Assembly (NCBI RefSeq): GCF_009852415.1
Contig: NZ_WOXS01000002.1
Location: 7,914,001 to 7,978,000, forward strand
From: Streptomyces sp. Tu 3180
GTDB lineage: Bacteria; Actinomycetota; Actinomycetes; Streptomycetales; Streptomycetaceae
Length of the DNA: 64,000 nt
Direction of reading: 5' to 3'
The notes under the pieces are model-generated. The model worked only from the letters and a program-made list of their open reading frames with translations, had not been told where the DNA came from and ran no database searches. Shown here piece after piece: positions 6,444 through 15,410 of this stretch (positions within the stretch are counted from its first letter, which is position 1; each line of letters begins with the position of its first letter). The position numbers were made by a program, and so were the translations under genes.

Positions 6444-7622
6444 TCAGGCCGTGTGCAGGGTCAGCCCGTAGCGGTTGAGGATCTCGTTGACCGGCTGGAA
6501 CCAGGTCTCACCCCCGCCGGAGCAGTTGCCCCAGCCACCGGAGGTGACGCCCTGCGCCTGGTCGCCGCTGATGAACGCGCCGCCCGAGTCGCCGGGTTCG
6601 GCGCAGACGCTCGTCTTCGTCATCTGGTGCACCGCGCCCTGGCTGTAGTTGACGGTCTCGTTCTTCGCCAGCACGGTGCCGCAGTGCCAGCGGGTCGTGG
6701 AGCCGGACCGGCAGATCGAGGCGCCGACCGGCGCCTCCGCCGAGCCGCGCACCAGCCGGTCCGGGACCGTGCCCCAGCCGAGCACCACCGGGACCGTCCA
6801 CCAGCCGCTGCCCACGTTGACCCACGCGTAGTCGTTGTCCGGGAACGAGGAGCCCTGGAAGTTGCCGATGTACGAGCCGTCCCAGCCCCTGACCCCGGCG
6901 CCGGCGCCGCCGCAGTGCCCGGCGGTGACGAATCCCCCGTGGACCGAGAAGCCTATGGAGCAGCGGACGTTGCCGGTGTAGTAGGGGTCGCCGCCCACCG
7001 TTCCCGCCGCGAAGGTGCGGGCCGCGGCCGGCACGGTCCGCACCGTGACCGGACCGGCCGCGCGGGCCCGGTCGACGAACCGGCGGACATCGTTGTCGGC
7101 CCGCTCGCCGCTGACGACGTTCACGACGACCGAGTTGGCGACCGGGTCCACGGACCAGCTGCTGACGCCCGCGGGCGCGTCGAGGCGGTCGATGCGGGAC
7201 TTGGCCGCGTCGAGCCGTCGTGCGCTGTGCTCGACGGTGCGGACCCTGGCGCCGGAGTCCCGCAGGGCCTTGACGGTCGAGGAGCCGGCGTCCGGGGTGA
7301 CGGCGACGGTCAGCTTCCCGCTCCCGGCGTCGAACCAGGCGCCGCCGTAGGCGGATCCGGCGGTCCTGCGGGCCTCGGGCACGAGTCCGGTGGCCGCGCG
7401 CTCGGCGGCCAGCCGGTCCTCGGCCTCGGCGCGGGACAGGCCGAAGTCCCGCTGCATCGCCCGCACCAGGCCGGCGGAGGCGGGTGCGGAGCCGGTGGAC
7501 GAGGCGGAGGGGGGCGAGGCGGGGGCGTCGTTCGCCGAGGCGGGCAGGGTGCCGGCGGCGGTCCAGCTGCCGATCATGAGCAGGGCTGCCACGCCGGCAT
7601 GGGTGAGTCTGGTGCGTCTCAT
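6444..7622 (-). CDS. Streptogrisin-type S1 serine protease precursor
   Basis: A 392-residue preproenzyme. Residues 1-31 form a signal peptide. A propeptide of alpha-lytic-protease type follows (FGLSRAEAEDRLAAE, then GGAWFDAGSGKLTVAV), which acts as a folding chaperone. The mature chymotrypsin-fold domain carries the triad His (VTAGHCGG), Asp (PDNDYAWVNV) and Ser346 (PGDSGGAF). Paired cysteines flank the His and Ser loops. The enzyme degrades extracellular protein. ATG 7622 is chosen because the hydrophobic signal begins right after it. A LacI-type palindrome GAGAGCGCTCTC lies 53 bp upstream, the same motif as before the GH64 glucanase gene. Confidence 0.92.
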   Translation of the reverse strand: MRRTRLTHAGVAALLMIGSWTAAGTLPASANDAPASPPSASSTGSAPASAGLVRAMQRDFGLSRAEAEDRLAAERAATGLVPEARRTAGSAYGGAWFDAGSGKLTVAVTPDAGSSTVKALRDSGARVRTVEHSARRLDAAKSRIDRLDAPAGVSSWSVDPVANSVVVNVVSGERADNDVRRFVDRARAAGPVTVRTVPAAARTFAAGTVGGDPYYTGNVRCSIGFSVHGGFVTAGHCGGAGAGVRGWDGSYIGNFQGSSFPDNDYAWVNVGSGWWTVPVVLGWGTVPDRLVRGSAEAPVGASICRSGSTTRWHCGTVLAKNETVNYSQGAVHQMTKTSVCAEPGDSGGAFISGDQAQGVTSGGWGNCSGGGETWFQPVNEILNRYGLTLHTA

Positions 7623-7674
7623 GGAGGATGCCCTTCGTCGTTCCAGCAAGGTGGGGGTGGAACAACCGCAGTGC

Positions 7675-7686
7675 GAGAGCGCTCTC
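7675..7686. promoter_or_regulatory. LacI-type operator GAGAGCGCTCTC
   Basis: A perfect 12-bp palindrome with the CG centre typical of LacI-family operators. It is 53 bp upstream of the S1 protease start, and the same core recurs at 61732-61749 before the GH64 gene. Confidence 0.6.
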
Positions 7687-7834
7687 AGTGGAGTCGGCCA
7701 GAGCTTAGCGACCCGACGCTGTCAGGTCTATGCCAATGTGCGATCCGTTTCCGCCGGATGCGTGCGGGGGAGTGGGCGAAGGCCCTTCCGGCAGAGGGAG
7801 TCGGCGACGGTCCATGCGGGCGGGTGGGGAACGG

Positions 7835-7864
7835 CGCGGACCGGCGGCGCGGTGCCGGTCCGCG
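7835..7864. terminator. Hairpin terminator after the TetR gene
   Basis: A perfect 11-bp stem (CGCGGACCGGC and complement) with an 8-nt loop, 22 bp past the TetR stop codon. The rest of 7687-7834 shows nothing I can name. Confidence 0.7.
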
Positions 7865-7886
7865 TTACCACGGCTCGGGAAGGCGC

Positions 7887-8567
7887 TCAGTCGTCCGAGG
7901 GTGCCCGCCCGTCCCCGGGGCCGAAGCGGTCCGGGGCCAGTGCGGCCAGCAGCGAGGTGATGACCAGGTCCGTCGAGGCGGCCATGTCCACGGAGTCCGG
8001 GGCCAGCAGCCACTGGACCTGCAGGCCGTCCATGACGGCGATGACCGCGTTCGCCGCGTCGTGCGCGCGTCCGGTGGCGGCCTCGGGCAGCCCGCACGCC
8101 TCGACCAGCGCGTCGGCGACGAAGGCGCGCAGTCCGGTGTAGCGGTCACGGAAGTACGTCTGCGCGGGATGGTCGTCGGTGACGGACTCCGCCGACAGGA
8201 CGGCGTAGAGCCGGACGATGCCCTCCCGCTCGGCGTTGCGGTGGGCGGTGTCGACGAGATGGCGCAGGAAGGCGAGCCCCCGGGGGCGCTCGGACCCCGG
8301 CCGGCCGATGTCGGTCCGGTCGCGCAGTTCGAGAACGCTGGTGAGCAGCAGCGACTTGGACCGGAAGTAGTGCAGGACGCCGGCCTGGGTCAGCCCGGCG
8401 CGCTCGGCGATCTCCGCGAGTGAGGCGTTGTTGTAGCCGCGGGCGGCGAACGTGTCCATGGCGATGTGCAGGATGTCCTGCTGCCGTCGCCGTGCTTCCG
8501 GGCTGCGGGGCGTGCGGGGGGCGGCCTTGGTCCTGCGGGCGGGCCGGCCCGCCGACTGGTCACTCAC
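7887..8567 (-). CDS. TetR-family transcriptional regulator
   Basis: A 226-residue regulator. The N-terminal helix-turn-helix is clear: ILHIAMDTFAARGYNNASLA, then EIAERAGLTQAGVLHYFRSK at about residues 40-80. The C-terminal ligand-binding part is helical. The GTG at 8567 (SDQSAGRP...) fits the family length; a longer reading from 8666 would run over the operator. It is divergent from the GH30 glycosidase gene, and a duplicated 11-bp element lies between them, so it probably represses itself and that gene. The ligand is unknown. Confidence 0.88.
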   Translation of the reverse strand: MSDQSAGRPARRTKAAPRTPRSPEARRRQQDILHIAMDTFAARGYNNASLAEIAERAGLTQAGVLHYFRSKSLLLTSVLELRDRTDIGRPGSERPRGLAFLRHLVDTAHRNAEREGIVRLYAVLSAESVTDDHPAQTYFRDRYTGLRAFVADALVEACGLPEAATGRAHDAANAVIAVMDGLQVQWLLAPDSVDMAASTDLVITSLLAALAPDRFGPGDGRAPSDD

Positions 8568-8650
8568 CCGCGACAGCTTACGGCGGAGCCGGTCGCACCG
8601 TTGTCGATCTTCACCGGCGGACCGGACGGGGGCGGGAATTTGTGACGCAG

Positions 8651-8673
8651 ACCACTTACTGACCACTTAGTGG
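8651..8673. promoter_or_regulatory. Putative TetR operator, 11-bp direct repeat
   Basis: ACCACTTACTG and ACCACTTAGTG are head-to-tail copies of one 11-bp element; the second also contains the near palindrome CCACT-T-AGTGG. The site sits between the divergent TetR and GH30 genes. Confidence 0.5.
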
Positions 8674-8846
8674 GTGTGCTTTCATGGCGCCGTCGTTCCA
8701 CCGCGACGCCACCGCCGTGGCCGGAAGCGACGCTTCCGGGGCCGGTCCGTCCGGCCCCGCGCACCGCCCTTCGCACCCCGGCCCGCCGCATTCCCGGGCG
8801 CGGACCGGCGTACCCCACGCGCCACCCGACGAAGGAGAGCCGCATC

Positions 8847-10820
8847 GTGCCGTCCCCGCCGTTCCTCCCGCTGCCGTCCCGGCCGCCCCTGTCGCCCCGG
8901 CCGCCCCTGTCGCCCCGGCCGCCCCTGTCGTCCCTGCCGTCCCGCAGAAGCAGCCGCATCCGTCCGCGCGGGCTGCGCACCGCAGGGCTCACCCTCGCCC
9001 TGGCCGTCGCCGGACTCGGTCTCACGGGCGCCGGGACCGCCCGGGCCGCCGACCCCACCGCCCAGGTGTGGGTCACCACCCCGGACGGCGCCAGGAAGCT
9101 GTCGGCCGAGGGCTCCGTCCCGTTCACCGGCACCCCGCAGTCCATCGACATCCGCATCGACGCGGGCAGCAGGGGACAGCGGTTCACCGGCGCCGGGGCC
9201 TCCGTCACCGGCGCGTCCGCCCACCTCGTCCAGAGCCTGCCGCAGGGCACGCGCGACGAGCTGATGCGGTCGCTGTTCTCCACCACCGGGGACGGCATCG
9301 GCCTCACCTACCTGCGCCAGCCGCTCGGCAGCACCGACTTCGACGCCACGGACGACCCCCACACCTACGAGGACACCCCCGGCCGGTTCTCCATCGACCG
9401 GGACAGGGCCGAGATCATCCCCGTCCTCAAGCAGGCCACCGCCCTCAACCCCTCGATCCGCTTCATGGGTTCACCCTGGTCGCCGCCCGCGTGGATGAAG
9501 ACCGGCAACTCCCTCGACGGGGGCGCTCTCAGGCCCGAGCACTACGGGGCGTACGCCGACTACCTGGTGAAGGCGATCAGGGCCTACGGGCAGGAGGGCA
9601 TCACCCTCACCGACCTCACGGTGCAGAACGAGCCCGAGTTCGCCACCAGTTACCCGTCGATGTCGATGACCTCCGCCCAGCAGGCCGACTTCCTGAAGGT
9701 CCTCGACCCCAAGCTGACCGCGGCCGGACTGCCGACCGGCATCCTGGCCTACGACCACAACTGGGACCACCCGGACTACCCGCTCGACGTCTTCTCCCGC
9801 ACCTCCGGCATCGACCGCGTCATCGGCGCCGCCTTCCACTGCTACGGCGGCCAGGCCGACGCCCAGCAGCGGATCGTCGACGCCGGCAAGCGGGTCTTCT
9901 TCACCGAGTGCTCCGGCACCGACAGCGCCGACCCCGCCACCACCTTCGGCGACACCCTGCGCTGGCACGCCGAGAACCTCGTCGTGCGGAACATGCGCAA
10001 CGGCGGCGAGACCGTCATCACCTGGAACCTCGCCCTCGACCGGAACGGCGGCCCCCACCAGGGGCACTGCGCCGACCGCTGCAACGGCGTCGTCGAGATC
10101 GCCGGGGGCGAGGTCACGCGCAACGCCGAGTACTACGTGCTCGGTCACGTCACCAAGTTCGTCAAGCCCGGCGCCACCCGCATCGGCTCCACCAGCCAGG
10201 GGGCCGGAGGCGTCCGGAACGTCGCCTTCGAGAACCCCGACGGCTCCCGTGCCGCCTACGTCGTCAACACCTCCGGCAGCGCCCAGCGCTTCTCCCTCAC
10301 CGACAACGGCAAGTCCCTCGCCCACACCCTGCCCGCCGGCGCCGTCGCCACCTTCACCTGGAACGGCACCCCGGCCGGCCCGATCGACCCCGCCGCCTGG
10401 TACCGGGTCGTCAACGCGGGCAGCGGGGCCTGCCTCGACGCCGCCGACTGGGGCACCGCGAACGGCACCGCGCTGCAGCAGTGGTCCTGCGGCACCGGCG
10501 CCAACCAGTCCTGGCAGTTCCGGCCCACCGGCGACGGCCACCACCAGGTCGTCAACCGCCACAACGGCAAGGCGTGGGACGTCGACGGCGGCCCCGGCGC
10601 CACCGCCGACGGCACCAGGGTGCACCTGTGGGAGTACGTGCGCGGCACCAACCAGCAGTGGCGCCCCGAGAGCGTCGGCACCGGCGGCCGGTACCGCTTC
10701 GTCGCCCGCCACAGCGGCAAGTGCCTGACCGTCGACAACGCCTCCACCGCCGACGGGGCCCGGCTGTCCCAGCAGCCCTGCAACGGATCGGACGCCCAGA
10801 CGTTCACCCTGTCCGGCTGA
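8847..10820 (+). CDS. Secreted GH30 glycoside hydrolase with C-terminal ricin-type (CBM13) domain
   Basis: A 657-residue exoenzyme. A proline-rich stretch (residues 2-45) precedes an Arg-rich hydrophobic signal peptide ending near ARAADP. The GH30 barrel carries the acid/base Glu262 in VQNEPEF and nucleophile Glu354 in FFTECSG. Other marks are SPWSPPAWMKTGNSL and GAAFHCYGG, as in glucosylceramidase/beta-1,6-glucanase-like members. A beta-trefoil lectin with three QxW-type repeats follows from about residue 515 to the end. The start is GTG 8847 because GAAGGAGAG lies ahead and no ATG or GTG occurs between the Pro-rich part and the signal peptide. Substrate specificity (beta-1,6-glucan or other) is not decided by sequence. 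Probably controlled by the divergent TetR. Confidence 0.88.
   Translation: MPSPPFLPLPSRPPLSPRPPLSPRPPLSSLPSRRSSRIRPRGLRTAGLTLALAVAGLGLTGAGTARAADPTAQVWVTTPDGARKLSAEGSVPFTGTPQSIDIRIDAGSRGQRFTGAGASVTGASAHLVQSLPQGTRDELMRSLFSTTGDGIGLTYLRQPLGSTDFDATDDPHTYEDTPGRFSIDRDRAEIIPVLKQATALNPSIRFMGSPWSPPAWMKTGNSLDGGALRPEHYGAYADYLVKAIRAYGQEGITLTDLTVQNEPEFATSYPSMSMTSAQQADFLKVLDPKLTAAGLPTGILAYDHNWDHPDYPLDVFSRTSGIDRVIGAAFHCYGGQADAQQRIVDAGKRVFFTECSGTDSADPATTFGDTLRWHAENLVVRNMRNGGETVITWNLALDRNGGPHQGHCADRCNGVVEIAGGEVTRNAEYYVLGHVTKFVKPGATRIGSTSQGAGGVRNVAFENPDGSRAAYVVNTSGSAQRFSLTDNGKSLAHTLPAGAVATFTWNGTPAGPIDPAAWYRVVNAGSGACLDAADWGTANGTALQQWSCGTGANQSWQFRPTGDGHHQVVNRHNGKAWDVDGGPGATADGTRVHLWEYVRGTNQQWRPESVGTGGRYRFVARHSGKCLTVDNASTADGARLSQQPCNGSDAQTFTLSG
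8881..8934. repeat. Three tandem 18-bp repeats in the GH30 N-terminus
   Basis: Three 18-bp units beginning GGCCGCCCCTGTCG encode repeated PRPPLS residues ahead of the signal peptide. The third unit has one substitution. Confidence 0.9.
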
Positions 10821-10832
10821 CCGCCGCGCCGC

Positions 10833-10867
10833 GGGCGGGGACCGGTGCGCCGCGCCGGTCCCCGCCC
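10833..10867. terminator. Hairpin terminator after GH30
   Basis: A perfect 13-bp stem (GGGCGGGGACCGG and complement) with a 9-nt loop, 12 bp past the stop. The remainder of the 310-bp gap to 11130 is GC-rich with no further recognisable element. Confidence 0.85.
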
Positions 10868-11130
10868 GTGCGCGCCGCGCCGGGTGCGGCCCGGTCCGGG
10901 GCGGGAGCCCGACCGGACGGACACCGGTCCCGGGGTGAGGGACGGGACACCCGTGGTGCCCCGCGCCGGGTGCGGACCGGGTGCGCCGTGCGGTGACGAG
11001 GAGGTCTTGACGGGACGGGACGTGCTCGGCGCTACTGGAAGACGTGCCGGGCGCACGTGCGAGGGGGGCCCGCCCGGCGCCGCCCCGCTCTTCCCACCCC
11101 TCGCTGGGATGCACGGCGAAAGGGTGACCG

Positions 11131-11589
11131 GTGCGGTCTCGACGGGCAGCGGCAGTGGTCGTGCTGGCCTCGATGCTGCTCCTGCACCTGTGCGTCCCGG
11201 CGCTCGCGGCCGACCCGCGCGCAACGGCCCGCCCCGCGGCGTCGTGGCACGACGAGCGCGACGAACGCGGCGAGTGCGACGGGCACGGCGAGGGCGACGG
11301 GCACGGCGAACGCGGCGAGTGCGATGAGCGCGGCGAAGCGGCACCGGCCGCACCCGAGGGCGTCTTCGCACCCTCCCCGGGCGGGGAGGACGCCCCGCTC
11401 CACCGCCTCGCCGCCCGCTCGCCGAGGCACCCGGGGGCGGCCGGGGTCCACCCTCCGGCGCCGGGCACCCCGTCGGCGGCCGCGGAGCCGCGGACCGCTC
11501 TCCGCTCCCGTCCGGCCCGACCACCACAGCGCCGCGGGCCGGACGACGCGGCCCGCACGGCCAGCACCTTGCAGACATTCCGCTGCTGA
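11131..11589 (+). CDS. Small secreted protein with acidic Gly/Glu/Asp repeats, unknown function
   Basis: A 152-residue ORF from GTG with AAAGGG upstream. Residues 1-26 are a clear signal peptide (basic start, AVVVLASMLLLHLCVPALA). A low-complexity tract follows (DERDERGEC, DGHGEGDGHGERGEC, DERGE) at residues 42-69, then a Pro/Ala-rich region and the short C-terminal end STLQTFRC. I do not recognise a family. Two of its cysteines lie in the repeated GEC units and one is the last residue. It lies 124 bp upstream of the CelD-like acyltransferase gene on the same strand; a functional link is not shown. The repeat tract is also codon-repetitive, so this frame could be questioned, but the signal peptide argues for a real gene. 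Confidence 0.55.
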   Translation: MRSRRAAAVVVLASMLLLHLCVPALAADPRATARPAASWHDERDERGECDGHGEGDGHGERGECDERGEAAPAAPEGVFAPSPGGEDAPLHRLAARSPRHPGAAGVHPPAPGTPSAAAEPRTALRSRPARPPQRRGPDDAARTASTLQTFRC

Positions 11590-11713
11590 GCGACGGCAGT
11601 ACCGCCCGAGGCCTGCGCCGTGCGGCCCGGACCCTGCCTGGTGACCGGTGCCGGCACACCGTGACGAGCAGGCCTTCGCGCGTCCCGCGATCGTGACGAC
11701 ACAGGAGGCACAC

Positions 11714-12799
11714 ATGCAGGGAAAGCGCATTCTCGTCATGCGGCCGGACGAACTGGGCCCGGACGAGCACAAGGCGTGGAGACATCTGCGCATCGACTCC
11801 GGCGCGCCGCAGAACCCGTTCCTGGACCCGGTGTTCGCCACGGCGGTGGGACAGGTCAAACCGGGTGCCCGGGTGGCCGTGCTGCAGCAGGACGGCACGC
11901 CGGTCGGTTTCTTCCCGTACGAGAAGGGGCGGTGGGGACGGGGCCGGGCCATCGGCGCGGGGGTCTCGGACAGTCAGGGCGCCGTCCTGCACCCCGGCAT
12001 CCGGCTCGACCCGCGCACCCTGCTGGCGGCCTGCGGGCTCTCGTCCTGGGAGTTCGACAACCTGGAGGCCGGCCAGCACCTCTTCGTCCCGCACGCCGTC
12101 GAGGAACTCGCCAGCCCGGTGGTCGACCTCGACGGAGGGTTCGCGCACTACACCGACCGGCTGCGCGCGAGCTCACCCGGCTTCCTCAAACAGACCCGGG
12201 CCAAGGAACGCAGGCTCGCCAGGCAGGTGGGCGAGGTGCGGTACGTCCACGACGCCCGGGACCCGGAGGCGCTGCGCGCGCTGATGCGCTGGAAATCCGC
12301 CCAGTACCGGCGGACGGGCCGGCGGGACCGGTTCGCGCAGGAGTGGATCACGCGGCTGGTGGACCTGCTCGCGCACGGCGACGACCCCGAGTGCCGCGGA
12401 CTGCTCTCCGTGCTGTACGCCGGCGGCCGCCCCGTGGCCGCCCACTTCGGGCTGCGCTCGCCCACGGTGCTGTCCTGGTGGTTCCCGGCGTACGACCGCG
12501 CCTACGGCAAGTACTCACCCGGACTGGTGCTGCACCTGCGGATGCTGGAGGCGGCTGCCGCCGACGGCGTCCGCACGGTCGACCTGGGCAGCGGACCGGC
12601 CCGTTACAAGGACTCGCTCAAGACCCGTGAGCTGCGGGTCTACGCGGGGGCCGTGGTGCGGCCGGGGCCGGGCGGGGCCGCGTACCGGCTGGGCCGGGAG
12701 CCGGGGAGGGCGGTCCACCGCTTCGTGCGCGGCCGTCCCCGGCTGGCCGGCGCGGCCAGGCGCGTCCTGGCGGAGGCGGGCCGGTTACGCGACCGCTGA
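11714..12799 (+). CDS. CelD/BcsL-like GNAT-fold acyltransferase
   Basis: A 361-residue protein with the duplicated GNAT fold of the CelD (cellulose-biosynthesis) / FemAB-like group. Visible marks are the substrate segment NPFLDPVFATAVGQV, the KQTRAKERRLARQVG basic helix near residue 160 and the core WKSAQYRRTGRRDRFAQ. The acetyl-CoA-binding half LSVLYAGGRPVAAHFGLRS follows, then WWFPAYDRAYGKYSPG and DLGSGPARYKDSLK. Relatives are thought to acylate polysaccharides or their precursors at the cytoplasmic face. ATG 11714 is preferred because AGGAGG lies just ahead. The substrate is unknown. Confidence 0.8.
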   Translation: MQGKRILVMRPDELGPDEHKAWRHLRIDSGAPQNPFLDPVFATAVGQVKPGARVAVLQQDGTPVGFFPYEKGRWGRGRAIGAGVSDSQGAVLHPGIRLDPRTLLAACGLSSWEFDNLEAGQHLFVPHAVEELASPVVDLDGGFAHYTDRLRASSPGFLKQTRAKERRLARQVGEVRYVHDARDPEALRALMRWKSAQYRRTGRRDRFAQEWITRLVDLLAHGDDPECRGLLSVLYAGGRPVAAHFGLRSPTVLSWWFPAYDRAYGKYSPGLVLHLRMLEAAAADGVRTVDLGSGPARYKDSLKTRELRVYAGAVVRPGPGGAAYRLGREPGRAVHRFVRGRPRLAGAARRVLAEAGRLRDR

Positions 12800-12877
12800 C
12801 CCGGTCCGGCGTACGCCGGCGTCGGTACACGCGGTTACTCCCGCCGCCGGACGCCCTCGCCGCGCGGGCCCGGCACC

Positions 12878-13417
12878 GTGGTGGGCGTGAAACTCGACCG
12901 CCCCGCACGCCGGGCCCTCCTCGCCGTCCACGTCGTCGCCTCCGCGAGCTGGCTCGGGCTCACCCTCGGGCTGCTCGCGCTCGGCACCACCGCGAACACC
13001 AGCGCACCCGCGGCCGCCGTGGAGGCGTCCGTCCGGACCATGAAGCTGTTCGCCGACCTGCTCCTGCTCCCGGTCGCCTTCCTGACGCTCCTCAGCGGCC
13101 TTGTGCTGTCGCTGGGCACGCCATGGGGACTGGCGAGGCACCGGTGGGTCTGGACGAAGTTCTGGCTGACCCTGGCCACGACCACCGCGACGGCGTTCGC
13201 GCTGCGGCCGGGGGTGGACGCGGCGGCCACGGCCGTGGCCGCCGGTCACCCCCTTCCCGACGGGGGCGACGTCCTGATGGGACCGGTCGTCTCCCTGTCC
13301 GCCTACGTCTTCATGACGGTGCTCTCGATCCTCAAGCCCTGGGGCCCGACCCGCCGCGGCCGCCGCCTGCGGGCCGCCGCCCGGCCGCCGGGGACCGCCG
13401 AACCGGCCCGCGGATGA
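12878..13417 (+). CDS. DUF2269-like integral membrane protein
   Basis: A protein of about 179 residues with four predicted membrane helices. The first is RALLAVHVVASASWLGLTLG, followed by LLLLPVAFLTLLSGLVLS, LTLATTTATAFAL and VVSLSAYVFMTVLSIL. The His and Trp in the first helix and the SGL motif recall the DUF2269 family of small heme-linked or transporter-like membrane proteins. Three GTG codons at 12878-12889 can start it and no good ribosome-binding site decides. Its function is unknown. Confidence 0.65.
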   Translation: MVGVKLDRPARRALLAVHVVASASWLGLTLGLLALGTTANTSAPAAAVEASVRTMKLFADLLLLPVAFLTLLSGLVLSLGTPWGLARHRWVWTKFWLTLATTTATAFALRPGVDAAATAVAAGHPLPDGGDVLMGPVVSLSAYVFMTVLSILKPWGPTRRGRRLRAAARPPGTAEPARG

Positions 13418-13438
13418 GCGCGACCGCCCGCCGTCGCG

Positions 13439-15337
13439 TCACAGGGTGCGCTCCAGCCGGTCCGCCATCAGCTGCACGAAGCGCGCCGGGTCCTTCGGCC
13501 GGCCGCCCTCCGCCACCATGGCCAAGGTGTACAGCAGTTCGGCGGACTCGGTGAGCTCCGAGCGGTCCTCGCGCTCCCGGTAGGCCTGGTTCAGGCCCTT
13601 CACCAGGGCGTGGTCCGCGTTGAGTTCGAGGATGCGCTTGGTGCGCGGCACCTCCTGGCCCATGGCCCGGTACATGCTCTCCAGGGCCGGGGTGAGGTCG
13701 TTCGAGTCGGCGACGAGACAGGCGGGGGACACCGTCAGGCGCGTCGACAGGCGCACCTCCTTGACGTCCTCGTCCAGTCGCTCCCGCATCCAGTCGAGCA
13801 GACCGGCGTACTCCTCGGCCTGCTTCTCCCGGTCCTCCCCGGCCTTCTCGTCGCCCTGCGCGCCGAGGTCGATCTCGCCCTTGGCGATCGACCGCAGACG
13901 CTTGCCCTCGTACTCGCCCACGGCGTCGACCCACACCTCGTCGACGGGGTCGGTGAGCAGCAGCACCTCGATGCCCCGCTCCCGGAACGCCTCCATGTGC
14001 GGGGAGTTGTCGATGCTCTCCCGGGACTCGCCGGTGATGTAGTAGATGTCCTCCTGCCCCTCGCGCATCCGCTCCACGTACTGCTGCAGCGTGACGGTCT
14101 CCTCGTCGCCGTGCGTGGTGGAGAACGAGGCCACCGCGAGGATGGCGTCGCGGTGGTCGGAGTCGGTGACCAGCCCCTCCTTCAGCGCGGTGCCGAACTC
14201 CCGCCAGAAGGTGGCGTACCGCTCGGCGTCGTCGGTCATCATGCTCTTGACCGAGGACAGCACCTTCTTCGTCAGACGGCGCTGCATCATGCGGATGTGC
14301 CGGTCCTGCTGGAGGATCTCGCGGGACACGTTGAGCGAGAGGTCCTGCGCGTCGACGACGCCCTTCACGAAGCGCAGGTACGGCGGCAGCAGCGCCTCGC
14401 AGTCGTCCATGATGAACACGCGCTTCACGTACAGCTGCACCCCGCGCTTGAAGTCCCGCGTGAACAGGTCGTGCGGCGCGTGCGACGGGAGGAACAGCAG
14501 GGCCTGGTACTCGAAGGTGCCCTCGGCCTGGAGCTGGATGGTCTGCAGCGGGTCGCGCCAGTCGTGGCTGATGTGCTTGTACAGCTCGTGGTACTCGTCC
14601 TCGGACACCTCGTCGCGCGAGCGCGCCCACAGCGCCTTCATCGAGTTCAGCGTCTCGGGTTCGGCCGCCTCGCCGTCGCCGTCCTTCTCGCCGACGAGCC
14701 GGACGGGCCAGGTGATGAAGTCCGAGTAGCGCTTGACGATCTCCTTGACCTTCCACGCCGAGGTGTAGTCGTGGAGCTGGTTGTCGGGGTCGGCCGGCTT
14801 GAGGTGCAACGTGACCGACGTGCCCTGCGGCGCGTCGTCGACCCGCTCCAGGGTGTACGTCCCCTCGCCGCGCGACGTCCAGCGCGTGCCCTGCTGCTCG
14901 CCCGCGCGCCGGGTCAGCAGGGTGACCTCGTCCGCGACCATGAAGGCGGAGTAGAAGCCGACGCCGAACTGGCCGATCAGCCCTTCCGCCCCCGCCGTGT
15001 CCTGCGCCTGGCGCAGCTCCCGCAGGAACTCGGCCGTGCCCGAGTTGGCGATCGTGCCGATGAGCTGCCCGACCTCGTCGTACGACATCCCGATGCCGTT
15101 GTCCCGCACGGTGAGCCTGCGGGCGTCCCGGTCGATCTCGAGCTCGATGTGCAGGTCCGAGACGTCGGCGTCGAGCGAGTCGTCCCGCAGCTTTTCCAGC
15201 CGCAGCTTGTCCAGCGCGTCGGAGGCGTTGGAGACGAGTTCGCGGAGGAAGACGTCCTTGTTCGAGTAGACCGAGTGGATCATCAGCTGGAGCAGCTGAC
15301 GGGCCTCTACCTGGAACTCAAACGTTTCGGTCGGCAT
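13439..15337 (-). CDS. htpG: Molecular chaperone HtpG (bacterial Hsp90)
   Basis: A full-length 632-residue Hsp90. The N-terminal GHKL ATPase domain has [16 protein letters not shown], the DNGIGMS motif and IANSGTAEF. The middle domain has the [18 protein letters not shown] and NVSREILQQ signatures. The C-terminal dimerisation domain ends in the short bacterial form without MEEVD. It works as an ATP-driven dimer that remodels client proteins under heat or oxidative stress. It is transcribed alone, convergent to the DUF2269 gene. No HrcA (CIRCE) element is visible in the 73 bp upstream. Confidence 0.97.
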
Positions 15338-15410
15338 GGTTCGCGATTACCTCACTGGTCCATGGATCACCGGGATGGATCTGGCGCAGTCACTGTAATC
15401 AAACCCGGCG

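Noticed and set aside
9471..11711. Long open frame on the strand opposite GH30 and the small secreted protein
   Set aside because: It is a mirror of coding sequence in very GC-rich DNA, with Gly/Val/Asp-rich translation and no start signal; similar antisense frames lie over almost every gene here.
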